NCBI GenBank assembly: GCA_002369295.1 | Contig: DFDR01000136.1 | Span: forward strand, 1-29,144 | Source: Desulfovibrionaceae bacterium UBA3823 | GTDB taxonomy: Bacteria > Desulfobacterota > Desulfovibrionia > Desulfovibrionales > Desulfovibrionaceae | DNA length: 29,144 nt | Direction: 5' to 3' | Shown: positions 1 through 7,653 of the stretch, one piece after another | Layout: every line of letters begins with the position of its first letter | Numbering within the stretch: the first letter of the stretch is position 1 | Position numbers and translations under genes: made by a program | Notes under the pieces: model-generated | Database searches by the model: none | Seen by the model: only the letters and a program-made list of their open reading frames with translations | Told to the model about the DNA's origin: nothing

Positions 1-1325
1 AGGCCTTCACCGCCATGCGCGCCCGTGGCGCCCAGATCACCGACCTTGTCATCCTGGTCGTGGCGGCCGACGACGGCGTCATGGAGCAGACCCGCGAAGC
101 CGTGAACCACGCCCGCGCGGCCAACGTGCCGATCATCGTGGCCGTGAACAAGATCGACAAGCCCGGCGCCGATCCCGACCGCGTCCTGCGCGAGCTCTCC
201 GAGCTCGGGCTCCTGCCCGAGGACTGGGGCGGCGACACCATCGTGCAGAAGGTCTCCGCCAAGACCAAGGAAGGCCTGGACGACCTGCTTGAGCTGCTCG
301 CCCTGCAGTCGGAGATCATGGAGCTCAAGGCCAATCCCAACAAGCCGGCCAAGGGCCATATCATCGAAGCCAAGCTCGACAAGGGCCGCGGCCCCGTGGC
401 CACCGTCCTCGTCCAGGAGGGCACCCTCCGCCAGGGCGACAACTTCGTGTGCGGCACCTTCTCCGGCCGCGTGCGCGCCCTGCTCAACGACCAGGGCAAG
501 AAGGTCAAGGAGGCCGGCCCCTCCATCCCCGTCGAGGTGCAGGGCTTCACCGGCGTTCCCGAAGCCGGCGAGGAGTTCAACGCCGTCGCCGACGAAAAGG
601 TGGCCCGCCGCATCGCCGACGCCCGTGCCGTGAAGCAGCGCGAAAGCGATCTCGCAAGCCAGTCCAAGATCACCCTCGAGACATTCCTCGCCTCCTCGGC
701 GGACGACGAGCAGAAGACCCTCAACCTGGTCCTCAAGGCCGATGTGCAGGGAACCCTCGAGGCCGTGCAGGAGTCGCTCAAGAAGGCCAGCACGGACAAG
801 GTCAACGTCAACGTGGTGCACGCCGGCACGGGCGCCATCTCCGAGTCGGACATCCTGCTCGCCTCGGCGTCCAAGGCCATCATCATCGGCTTCAACATCC
901 GTCCCACGGCCACGATCAAGAACAAGGCTGCCCACGAAAACGTGGACATCCGCTTCTACGACATCATCTACAAGCTCGTGGACGACGTGAAGAACGCCAT
1001 GGCCGGTCTCCTCGCTCCGGTCGAGAAGGAGGTCTACCTTGGCCAGGCCGAGGTGCGCCAGACCTTCACTCTGCCCAAGGTCGGCACCATCGCCGGCGCC
1101 TTCGTCGCGGACGGCAAGATCGTCCGCAACGCAGGCGTGCGCCTCCTGCGCGACGGCGTCGTGGTGCACACCGGCCGCATCGGCTCCCTGAAGCGGTTCA
1201 AGGACGATGCCAAGGAAGTGCTGCACGGCAACGAATGCGGCATAGGCATCGAGAACTTCAACGACGTCAAGGTCGGCGACATCATCGAGGCCTTCGACAC
1301 GGTCCAGGAAGCCGCCACCCTCTAG
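1..1325 (+). CDS. infB: Translation initiation factor IF-2, C-terminal part (5' end outside window)
   Basis: IF-2 is the GTPase that brings initiator fMet-tRNA to the 30S subunit and promotes 50S joining. The window opens inside the G domain: the first full codon is at position 3 and reads [11 protein letters not shown], the stretch just after the G3 DTPGH motif. The G4 motif NKID is at about residues 49-52 of the fragment and the G5 SAK at 85-87. The beta-barrel domain II, the domain III linker and the fMet-tRNA-binding C-terminal domain follow without interruption to the TAG at 1323. About 440 residues are visible; the N-terminal domain and G1-G3 lie upstream. A strong hairpin with a T tract follows the stop directly. 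The identification is secure. Confidence 0.97.
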   Translation, partial: AFTAMRARGAQITDLVILVVAADDGVMEQTREAVNHARAANVPIIVAVNKIDKPGADPDRVLRELSELGLLPEDWGGDTIVQKVSAKTKEGLDDLLELLALQSEIMELKANPNKPAKGHIIEAKLDKGRGPVATVLVQEGTLRQGDNFVCGTFSGRVRALLNDQGKKVKEAGPSIPVEVQGFTGVPEAGEEFNAVADEKVARRIADARAVKQRESDLASQSKITLETFLASSADDEQKTLNLVLKADVQGTLEAVQESLKKASTDKVNVNVVHAGTGAISESDILLASASKAIIIGFNIRPTATIKNKAAHENVDIRFYDIIYKLVDDVKNAMAGLLAPVEKEVYLGQAEVRQTFTLPKVGTIAGAFVADGKIVRNAGVRLLRDGVVVHTGRIGSLKRFKDDAKEVLHGNECGIGIENFNDVKVGDIIEAFDTVQEAATL

Positions 1326-1341
1326 CAGCAGGCATTCTGCG

Positions 1342-1379
1342 GGCGGCGGAAGGGCTTTTCCTCCCTTCCGCCGCCTTTT
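1342..1379 (+). terminator. Rho-independent terminator/attenuator after infB
   Basis: A perfect 13-bp GC-rich stem pairs 1342-1354 with 1363-1375 across an 8-nt loop and is followed by TTTT at 1376-1379. It lies 16 nt after the infB stop and ends only 8 nt before the next start codon. Readthrough or processing must therefore set expression of the downstream DUF503 gene. The T tract is short, so termination may be partial. Confidence 0.8.
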
Positions 1380-1387
1380 CGACTTCC

Positions 1388-1675
1388 ATGTTCATCGCTC
1401 TTCTCACCGTCGACATTGCCCTGGACGGCAACGACAACCTCAAGGCCAAGCGCCGGGTCGCCAATTCCCTCAAGCAGAAGACGCGCGCCCGCTTCAACGT
1501 CGCCATCGCCGAGGACGGCACCGAGGACAGCCTGACGAGCCTCAGGCTCGCCGTGGTCTCCCTCTCCAACTCCGAGCGCCACCTGCGCACCAAGATGGAC
1601 AAGTGCCTGCTCATGATGGAGGCCGTTGCCAAGGAGGAGGTCGTGGACTCGAGCCTCGAGATCCTGCCCATCTAG
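1388..1675 (+). CDS. DUF503 family protein (YlxP-like)
   Basis: This is a 95-aa protein of the DUF503/YlxP family, small proteins usually encoded between infB and rbfA; their biochemical role is not settled. The family pattern is visible: a first beta strand (MFIALLTVDIAL), then LKAKRRVANSLK near residues 18-29, and ARFNVAIAEDG near 33-43. The ATG at 1388 is chosen because it places the conserved first strand at the N-terminus, as in relatives. I see no Shine-Dalgarno sequence ahead of it; the preceding bases are the T tract of the infB terminator. The next gene starts 37 nt after the stop. Confidence 0.8.
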   Translation: MFIALLTVDIALDGNDNLKAKRRVANSLKQKTRARFNVAIAEDGTEDSLTSLRLAVVSLSNSERHLRTKMDKCLLMMEAVAKEEVVDSSLEILPI

Positions 1676-1712
1676 GCCGGCCGCATCCAGCGGACGCATT
1701 CCGGAGGACACC

Positions 1713-2756
1713 GTGACAGACACCGCGCAAGTTCAGGAACACGCCCTCGACGCCCTTGCCTTCCCTCTGGTCTGGCGCGGCGAGGCAGCCGCGTGCGCCG
1801 AGGCGATCAAGGCCCACGACCGCTTCGTCGTGGCGGCCCACGCCCGCCTCGACGGCGACGCCCTCTCCTCCCTGGCTGCCGCAGGACTGCTCCTCAAGGC
1901 CCTCGGCAAGCAGTTCGCCCTCTTCGCGCCCACGGGCGTGCCCGCCTACCTCGGCTTTCTGCCCCTGCCTTCCATCCCCGTCGAGCGCATCCACCGCCTG
2001 CCCTTCAAGGCCGGCTGCCTGCTCGCCCTCGACTGCGGAACCCCCTCCCGCCTCGGCGAAGAGCTCAGCGCCCTTGCGCCGGATCTCCCCTGCATCAACA
2101 TCGACCACCACGTTGGCCAGGGCATGGGCGACGTCTGCTCCCTGGTCAAGCCAGAAGCCTGCGCCACCGCGCAGGTGCTCGCTTCCGTGATCTACGCGGC
2201 CGGCGTTCCCCTAGACAGGGAACTGGCCCAGGCCCTCGCCCTCGGCATCGTCACCGACACCGGCGGCTTCCGCCACGACAACGCCACGCCCGCCGTCTTT
2301 GCGCTCGCCTCGAGACTGGCCTTGGCGGGCGCGGACATCTACCAGATCCGCGAAGCCCTGGACAAGAACGAAACCATAGGCCGCTTCCGCCTCTGGAGCC
2401 GGCTCCTCGGCAGGGTCGAACTCAAGGAGAACGGCCGGGTCGCCATGTGCGCCTGCACCCTGAAGGACCTGCAGGAGACCGGCACGACCACCGAGGACAT
2501 GGAAGGGCTGGCGGACCGCATGCGCGACCTCAAGGGCGTGCAGGCGGCCTGCCTTCTGCGCGAGCAGGAACCCGGCGCCACGCGCGTGAGCCTGCGCTCC
2601 AGCGCAGGGGTCGACGTCAACGCGGCGGCCGCCTCCTTCGGCGGCGGCGGACACGTCAAGGCAGCCGGCGGCACCCTGCGCATGCCCCTTGCCGAGGCTG
2701 CCGGCGAGGTGCTGGAGGCCCTGCGGCGACATGCCTTTGCCCCCAAGGCAGAATAG
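1713..2756 (+). CDS. nrnA: DHH/DHHA1 phosphoesterase, NrnA-like oligoribonuclease / pAp phosphatase
   Basis: The product is a 347-aa cytoplasmic DHH-family phosphoesterase. NrnA-type members degrade very short RNAs to mononucleotides and can dephosphorylate 3'-phosphoadenosine 5'-phosphate. The Mn-binding residues are visible: H43, D47 and D49 in AHARLDGDA, D107 in LALDCG, the DHH triad at 131-133, and TDTG at 181-184. The DHHA1 substrate-binding motif FGGGGH is at 309-314. The GTG at 1713 is chosen because GGAGG at about 1703-1707 sits at good distance. The open frame extends further upstream but over the DUF503 gene. It lies between the DUF503 gene and truB in the infB-pnp cluster, which fits an RNA-turnover role. 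The choice of nrnA over other DHHA1 members rests on context and length. Confidence 0.88.
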   Translation: MTDTAQVQEHALDALAFPLVWRGEAAACAEAIKAHDRFVVAAHARLDGDALSSLAAAGLLLKALGKQFALFAPTGVPAYLGFLPLPSIPVERIHRLPFKAGCLLALDCGTPSRLGEELSALAPDLPCINIDHHVGQGMGDVCSLVKPEACATAQVLASVIYAAGVPLDRELAQALALGIVTDTGGFRHDNATPAVFALASRLALAGADIYQIREALDKNETIGRFRLWSRLLGRVELKENGRVAMCACTLKDLQETGTTTEDMEGLADRMRDLKGVQAACLLREQEPGATRVSLRSSAGVDVNAAAASFGGGGHVKAAGGTLRMPLAEAAGEVLEALRRHAFAPKAE

Positions 2757-2789
2757 ATCCCGCACCGCCCCGAAATGCCCAATATTTCT

Positions 2790-2818
2790 TTGACTTATCA
2801 GGTCGCTTCATCTATTAT
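2790..2818 (+). promoter_or_regulatory. Predicted sigma70-type promoter for truB-rpsO-pnp
   Basis: TTGACT at 2790-2795 and TATTAT at 2813-2818 are separated by exactly 17 bp, in a locally AT-rich patch of a GC-rich region. Each hexamer has five of six consensus bases. Initiation is expected near 2824-2826, only about 5-7 nt before the truB ATG at 2831, so the transcript would be almost leaderless. Confidence 0.65.
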
Positions 2819-2830
2819 TCTCCTCCGCGT

Positions 2831-3781
2831 ATGACTGAAAAAGCAGACACCCCCTTTGTGCGGCTCCCCCAGCAGGACGGCGTGCTTGTCCTCGACAAGC
2901 CCTCCGGCCCGACCTCCAGACGCTGCCTCAATGTGCTCAAAGCCATGGGGCAGAAGAAGATAGGCCACGCAGGAACCCTCGACCCCATGGCGTCGGGCGT
3001 GCTCCTTGTACTGCTGGGCCAGGCGACGAAGCTTTCGGACTATCTGTTGCAGGGCGGCTTCAAGATCTACCGCGGCACCTTGGAACTGGGACGGGAAACC
3101 GACACCTGGGACGCCGAGGGCGCGGAGACCGCGAAGGCCGGCTGGGACGGCGTCACGGAGGCGGACGTCAGGGAAGCGCTCGATGCATGGCTGGGCTCCA
3201 GCATGCAGGAAGTACCGCCCTACTCCGCGGCCAAGCACAACGGCCAGCCCCTCTACCGCCTCGCCCGCAAGGGCCTGGAGGTCCCCCAGAAGGTCAAGCG
3301 CGTTGAAATTTCCCGGGTGGAAGCCATCTCGGTGGATCTTCCGTCCGTTTCGTTCCGGGTCACGTGCAGCTCCGGCACCTACATTCGGTCCCTCGCCCAC
3401 AGCTTGGGGACGCGATTGCAGTGTGGCGCGGTGCTGACCGAACTGGTCCGGGAGTACAGCCACCCCTTCGGCCTGTCCGAAGCGGCCGGCTTCGAGGCGC
3501 TGAAGGCGCATCCCGAAACCCTGCCAGGCCATGTCCGCCCCATCGGCGACGCCCTGCCCGGCTGGCCCAGGATTGCGCTTTCGAAAGCCCAGGCCCGTAG
3601 AATGCGCGACGGCTGGCCCGTTGCCTGCCCGCCATTCCTGCTCGGCGCCGTTCAGGCCAACGACGGCCTCTGCTTCCTCACGGAGGACGGCAGGGAAGCC
3701 GCCATAGGCCGGATGGACGATGCCGAGGAGGCCGGAAGCCGCCTCGTGAAGGTCGCCAGGGGGCTTTGGAAGCAACCCTAA
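2831..3781 (+). CDS. truB: tRNA pseudouridine-55 synthase TruB
   Basis: TruB isomerises U55 in the T-psi-C arm of tRNAs and also acts as a tRNA folding chaperone. The 316-aa product has the N-terminal LDKPSGPTS motif (about residues 21-29) and the catalytic motif GHAGTLDPMASGVL with nucleophile D51. The VPPYSAAKHNGQPLYRLAR segment and the SSGTYIRSLAHSLG motif follow, then a C-terminal PUA-like region. The ATG at 2831 matches the usual distance to the first motif. No Shine-Dalgarno precedes it; the bases before it are pyrimidine-rich (TCTCCTCC). A predicted promoter ends just upstream. rpsO follows after 26 nt. Confidence 0.95.
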   Translation: MTEKADTPFVRLPQQDGVLVLDKPSGPTSRRCLNVLKAMGQKKIGHAGTLDPMASGVLLVLLGQATKLSDYLLQGGFKIYRGTLELGRETDTWDAEGAETAKAGWDGVTEADVREALDAWLGSSMQEVPPYSAAKHNGQPLYRLARKGLEVPQKVKRVEISRVEAISVDLPSVSFRVTCSSGTYIRSLAHSLGTRLQCGAVLTELVREYSHPFGLSEAAGFEALKAHPETLPGHVRPIGDALPGWPRIALSKAQARRMRDGWPVACPPFLLGAVQANDGLCFLTEDGREAAIGRMDDAEEAGSRLVKVARGLWKQP

Positions 3782-3807
3782 CCTAATCCCTTTCAAGGAG
3801 TACTGCT

Positions 3808-4077
3808 GTGGCAATGGATTCCGTTTCGAAGAAGACTGTCATCGACCTGCACGCCAGACACGAAGGCGACACCGGCTCCCCTGAAGTGCAGGTTGCCCTG
3901 CTCACCGCCCGCATCGAAGGCCTCACCGAGCACTTCAAGGTGCACAAGAAGGACTTCCACTCCCGCACCGGCCTGCTCAAGCTCGTTGGCCAGCGTCGCA
4001 ACATCCTCAACTACCTCAAGCAGAAAGACATCCAGCGCTACCGCGCGCTGATTGAGAAGCTCGGCCTGCGCAAGTAG
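3808..4077 (+). CDS. rpsO: 30S ribosomal protein S15
   Basis: S15 is a primary 16S rRNA-binding protein that nucleates the platform of the 30S subunit. The 89-aa length is standard. The conserved segments [17 protein letters not shown] (about residues 23-39), [19 protein letters not shown] (about 50-68) and LNYLK (about 71-75) are all present. The GTG at 3808 is chosen because AAGGAG at 3795-3800 is 7 nt upstream; an ATG at 3814 is the alternative. It lies between truB and pnp as in many bacteria, with a hairpin after the stop. Confidence 0.97.
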   Translation: MAMDSVSKKTVIDLHARHEGDTGSPEVQVALLTARIEGLTEHFKVHKKDFHSRTGLLKLVGQRRNILNYLKQKDIQRYRALIEKLGLRK

Positions 4078-4093
4078 GCTGCATATTCCAGAC

Positions 4094-4127
4094 GGGGAGG
4101 GGCCTTGCAGGGCCCCTCCTCGCGCTT
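4094..4127 (+). terminator. Hairpin between rpsO and pnp, likely partial terminator
   Basis: A 9-bp GC stem (4096-4104 with 4111-4119, loop of 6 nt) lies 18 nt after the rpsO stop and is followed by CGCGCTTTTC. The T tract is weak and displaced. It may reduce transcription into pnp or protect the rpsO 3' end, as does the terminator between rpsO and pnp in Escherichia coli. Confidence 0.6.
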
Positions 4128-4151
4128 TTCCCCACCCCAAGACATGCCGTG

Positions 4152-4207
4152 AAGGGGTATCCGGGCAAACCCGGCAGGCGGCTGCCGAGCTTGCCCGGAA
4201 TCCCCTT
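4152..4207 (+). promoter_or_regulatory. Long hairpin in the pnp leader
   Basis: Positions 4152-4168 pair with 4191-4207: a 6-bp outer helix, a 2x2 internal loop, then 9 bp. An inner helix, 4172-4177 with 4182-4187, caps the structure. It ends 5 nt before the pnp Shine-Dalgarno sequence (AAGGAG, 4213-4218). In Escherichia coli a comparable pnp leader duplex is cut by RNase III and then used by PNPase to repress its own mRNA. The same role here is an inference from position and shape. Confidence 0.6.
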
Positions 4208-4222
4208 CGGCAAAGGAGAACC

Positions 4223-6490
4223 ATGCTCAAGGACATCTTCAACCCCGTCCGGGTGACCGCCAGCGTCGGCGGCAAGGACTTCGTCTTCGAAACCGGCCGC
4301 GTTGCCAACCAGGCCGACGGCGCCGTGTGGGTGCAGTGCGGCGGCACCGTGGTGCTCGTCACCGTCTGCTCCGTCGAGCTTGAGATCGACAGGGGCTTCT
4401 TCCCCCTGACCGTCGAATATGCGGAGCGCATGTACGCCGCCGGGCGCATCCCCGGCAGCTTCTTCCGTCGCGAAATCGGCCGCCCCTCGGAGCACGAAAC
4501 CCTGGTTTCCCGCCTCATCGACCGCCCCATCCGTCCGCTCTTCCCCAAGGGGCTCATGCAGGACGTCCAGGTGCTGGCCACGGTGCTCTCCGCCGATCAG
4601 GAAAACGATCCCGACATCCTCGCCATGACCGGCGCCTCGGCCGCCCTGCACATGTCGAGCCTGCCCTTCGACGGACCCGTCGTCGGCGGCCGCGTCGGGC
4701 GCGTCAACGGCCAGTTCATCCTCAACCCCACCCACAGCGAGCGCAGGCAGAGCGACCTCGACATCGTCTTCGCTGCCAGCAAGACCGCCCTGACCATGGT
4801 GGAAGGCGAGGCGCGCTTCGTCCCCGAAGACGACATCATCGACGCCCTCGACTGGGCCCGCGGCCAGGTCATGCCCCTGCTGGAGGCCCAGGAGACCCTG
4901 CGCGCCCAGGCCGGCAAGGAAAAGATGGCCTTCACGCCCCGCGAGGACGATCCTGTCCTGGGCGCCCGCGTTGCCGAGCTCTGCGAAGCCTGCGGCCTCA
5001 AGGAGGCCATGCAGGTTCAGGACAAGATGGAGCGCAAGGCGGCCCGCAAGGCAGTCAAGGACAAGGTCATGCAGACGCTCGCTGCCGATCCCGCCTGGGC
5101 CGAGAAGCCCGAAGCGCTTTCCGCAGTGGGCGACATGATTTCTGCCCTCGAGAAGAAGGTCGTGCGCGCCCGCATCGTGGCCGAAGGCCTGCGCATCGAC
5201 GGGCGCGACACGAAGACCGTACGCCCCATCCAGATCCAGGTCGGCGTGCTGCCCCGCACCCACGGCTCCGCCATCTTCCGCCGCGGCGAGACCAAGTCCC
5301 TCGCCGTGTGCACGCTCGGCTCCTCCACTGACGAGCAGCGCGTTGACTCCCTCAACGGCGACGTCACCAAGCAGTTCATGCTGCACTACAACTTCGCGCC
5401 CTTCTGCGTGGGCGAAGTGAAGCCCGTGCGCCTCTCCCGCCGCGAAATCGGCCACGGCGCCCTGGCCGAGAAGTCCCTGCGCCCAGTGCTGCCCGCGCAG
5501 GACAGCTTCCCCTTCACCATCCGCGTGGTCTCCGAGACCCTCGAGTCCAACGGCTCCTCCTCCATGGCCGCCGTGTGCGGCGGCTGCCTCTCCCTCATGG
5601 ACGCGGGCGTGCCGATCAGCGCCCCTGTGGCCGGCGTTGCCATGGGCCTCATCAAGGAAGGCGACCAATTCGTCGTCCTCACCGACATCCTCGGCGACGA
5701 AGACGCCATGGGCGACATGGACTTCAAGGTTGCCGGCACCGCCGAAGGCGTCACCGGCATCCAGATGGACATCAAGGTCGAAGGCCTCTCCACCGACATC
5801 ATGCGCGCCGCCATGCGCCAGGCCCACGAAGGACGCCTGCACATCCTCGGCGAAATGGCCAAGGTCCTCGCCGGCCCCCGCGCAGAGCTCTCCCAGTACG
5901 CGCCCCAGCACGCCGAGATCTACGTCAATCCCGACATCATCCGACTGATCATCGGTCCCGGCGGCAAGAACATCAAGGCCATCACCACGGCCACCGGCTC
6001 TGCCGTAGACATCGACGACTCCGGCAAGATCTCCATCTTCGCCCCCACCGCCGAAGCGCTGGCCCAGACCACGGAAATGCTCAAGTACTACGACCAGCGC
6101 CCCGACCTCGGCAAGAACTACACCGCCAAGGTCCGCAAGATCCTCGAGATCGGCGCCATCGTCGAAGTGCTGCCCAACGTGGAGGCCCTGGTCCACGTCT
6201 CCCAGCTCGACGTCAAGCGCGTTGACAAGGTCGAAGACGTGGCGCGCCTTGGCGAGGAGATGACCGTCAAGGTCATCGAGATCAACGGCGACCGCATCCG
6301 CGCCAGCCGCAAGGCCGTTCTGCTCGAAGAGCAGGGCCATGCCTGGTCTCCCGACGAAACCGCCCGCCCGGCCTCGAGGCCGCGTGGCGACAGGGGCGAC
6401 AGGGGCGACAGAGGCGATCGCGGCGACAGAGGCGACAGGGGCGACCGTCGCGGCGGACGCGGACGCGGACGCGGCGATTCCCGCCGCTAA
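4223..6490 (+). CDS. pnp: Polyribonucleotide nucleotidyltransferase (PNPase) with Arg-Gly-rich tail
   Basis: PNPase degrades RNA 3'-to-5' by phosphorolysis as a ring-shaped trimer. The 755-aa product has two RNase PH domains (about 1-220 and 310-545) joined by an alpha-helical linker. The catalytic aspartate motif GDEDAMGDMDFK is present in the second. A KH domain has its GPGGKN loop near 578-583, and an S1 domain spans about 630-702. Residues 721-755 form an unusual tail of RGD repeats ending in RGGRGRGRGD, encoded by near-perfect 9-bp DNA repeats. The start ATG has AAGGAG at 4213-4218. The gene follows rpsO and its long leader hairpin suggests autoregulation. Confidence 0.97.
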   Translation: MLKDIFNPVRVTASVGGKDFVFETGRVANQADGAVWVQCGGTVVLVTVCSVELEIDRGFFPLTVEYAERMYAAGRIPGSFFRREIGRPSEHETLVSRLIDRPIRPLFPKGLMQDVQVLATVLSADQENDPDILAMTGASAALHMSSLPFDGPVVGGRVGRVNGQFILNPTHSERRQSDLDIVFAASKTALTMVEGEARFVPEDDIIDALDWARGQVMPLLEAQETLRAQAGKEKMAFTPREDDPVLGARVAELCEACGLKEAMQVQDKMERKAARKAVKDKVMQTLAADPAWAEKPEALSAVGDMISALEKKVVRARIVAEGLRIDGRDTKTVRPIQIQVGVLPRTHGSAIFRRGETKSLAVCTLGSSTDEQRVDSLNGDVTKQFMLHYNFAPFCVGEVKPVRLSRREIGHGALAEKSLRPVLPAQDSFPFTIRVVSETLESNGSSSMAAVCGGCLSLMDAGVPISAPVAGVAMGLIKEGDQFVVLTDILGDEDAMGDMDFKVAGTAEGVTGIQMDIKVEGLSTDIMRAAMRQAHEGRLHILGEMAKVLAGPRAELSQYAPQHAEIYVNPDIIRLIIGPGGKNIKAITTATGSAVDIDDSGKISIFAPTAEALAQTTEMLKYYDQRPDLGKNYTAKVRKILEIGAIVEVLPNVEALVHVSQLDVKRVDKVEDVARLGEEMTVKVIEINGDRIRASRKAVLLEEQGHAWSPDETARPASRPRGDRGDRGDRGDRGDRGDRGDRRGGRGRGRGDSRR
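6383..6466 (+). repeat. 9-bp tandem repeats encoding the RGD/RG tail of PNPase
   Basis: Six to seven in-frame 9-bp units of the form CGN-GGC-GAC or AGG-GGC-GAC run from 6383 to about 6445. Shorter CGC-GGA units follow. Each unit encodes Arg-Gly-Asp or Arg-Gly. Repeats of this kind can change length by replication slippage without breaking the frame. Confidence 0.85.
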
Positions 6491-6505
6491 CCAAAGGAGA
6501 CTCAG

Positions 6506-7489
6506 ATGGCCGACAACAAGAACGTGGACATCGCCTCAGCCAGCGCACAAGACGGCGTCGAAGCCAGCCGCAAGCCCACGCCTGAAGAAGCCAGGGCCAT
6601 GCTGGAGGGCGCAAACCGCCAGCATTTTGAAGGCCTGGGGATCCAGTGGAGCGTGCTGCTCGGAGGCAATCCGCAGCAGCTCATGCCCCAGGTCGTAGGC
6701 ACCGTCCTCCACGAGGGCGGCACCAGGCCCGTTTGGCAGTGGAAGGTCAAGAACGACGACTTCGTCGTCATGGCCTGGCCCCAGGACTCCCCGGTCAGGG
6801 CCTCCGTGACCATGTCCGGCCCCGAGGGCGAAAAGATGCGCCCCGTGGACGCCTGCCCCCTGCTCGAGGGACTGCCCAACGACATGACCGTTGCCGAACT
6901 GCATCCCTGGCAGGCCGGCATAGGCGGCAACGTTGGCTGCACCATGGAGGAGGGCCGCAAGCCCCTGTGGTTCTACGACCCCATGATGGAGCGCGACCAC
7001 GACGACCTCACGCCCGGAGTAACCCAGACCATCCTGCTTGCCGGCCTTGCCCTCTCCCTGCGCAAGGCCCTGCTGGACGAACTCACCATCACGCAGGGCT
7101 CGGCCTACGAAGTCCACGCCGAATCCTGGCTCCAGCAGAATCCTGGCAAGAGCCGCCTCGACGTGCCGCCGCTGAAGATACCTCTCTCCGGCAAGCACCT
7201 CATCATGCCGGGCCAGTCCTTCTGCGAGTACCAGATGCGCGCGACTGTCGCCCAGGTCGAGGACTGCATGCTGGAGAAGATGCCGGTGAAGCTTCTCTAC
7301 CTGCACTTCCCCTTCGAGAGTCGCGAAGCCATGCATCTGGCCCTCTACGCGCCCAAGACCGTGCTCAAGGACTACGAGCCCAAGGAAGGCGACGAAATCG
7401 ACGCCTACGTGTGGCTGCAAGGCCGCATCGTCGATCTGCCCCCGTCCTCCCACGACGAGATGCCGGAGCACGTCTCGCCCCTGCAGTAG
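6506..7489 (+). CDS. Conserved hypothetical protein downstream of pnp
   Basis: I do not recognise a named family. The 327-aa product has no signal peptide and no evident membrane segment, so it is probably cytoplasmic. Residues 1-20 are polar and low in complexity. A central stretch of about 175-190 is hydrophobic (QTILLAGLALSL) but flanked by charged residues, so it looks like a buried helix. The C-terminal part ends with a beta-rich segment containing EGDEIDAYVWLQGRI. The start ATG has AAAGGAG at 6493-6499. The gene follows pnp by 15 nt and is closed by a strong terminator, so it is probably the last gene of the pnp operon. Confidence 0.8.
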   Translation: MADNKNVDIASASAQDGVEASRKPTPEEARAMLEGANRQHFEGLGIQWSVLLGGNPQQLMPQVVGTVLHEGGTRPVWQWKVKNDDFVVMAWPQDSPVRASVTMSGPEGEKMRPVDACPLLEGLPNDMTVAELHPWQAGIGGNVGCTMEEGRKPLWFYDPMMERDHDDLTPGVTQTILLAGLALSLRKALLDELTITQGSAYEVHAESWLQQNPGKSRLDVPPLKIPLSGKHLIMPGQSFCEYQMRATVAQVEDCMLEKMPVKLLYLHFPFESREAMHLALYAPKTVLKDYEPKEGDEIDAYVWLQGRIVDLPPSSHDEMPEHVSPLQ

Positions 7490-7516
7490 GCAGGCTCTCC
7501 CCTCGCTGACGCAAGC

Positions 7517-7556
7517 GCGGCGCCCCTTCCGGCCGGAAGGGGCGCCGCTTTGCTTT
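7517..7556 (+). terminator. Strong rho-independent terminator after the pnp operon
   Basis: A perfect 14-bp stem (7517-7530 with 7535-7548, tetraloop GGCC) is followed by TTTGCTTT. It lies 27 nt after the stop at 7489. The region is convergent with prfA, which ends at 7654 on the other strand. Confidence 0.88.
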
Positions 7557-7653
7557 GCCAGAGGACAGAGGACCGGCACCGGCCCTGAAGCGACGAGGTG
7601 GCCTCCCGGAAGTCCGGAAGGCCACCTCGGCTCGAAAAATGCTGTCTGGCCGG

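Noticed and set aside
1793..2830. Long upstream extension of the truB frame
   Set aside because: The 346 codons before the truB ATG overlap the DHH phosphoesterase in another frame and encode Arg/Pro-rich sequence with no similarity to TruB.
4016..6340. 774-codon open frame on the - strand
   Set aside because: It lies antisense to pnp, its product is dominated by Gly, Ala, Asp, Val, Leu and His typical of mirrored GC-rich genes, and pnp motifs are perfect on the + strand.
7594..7629. 11-bp hairpin just after prfA as a terminator
   Set aside because: The stem is good, but no T tract follows on either strand; on the prfA strand the T run lies before the stem.
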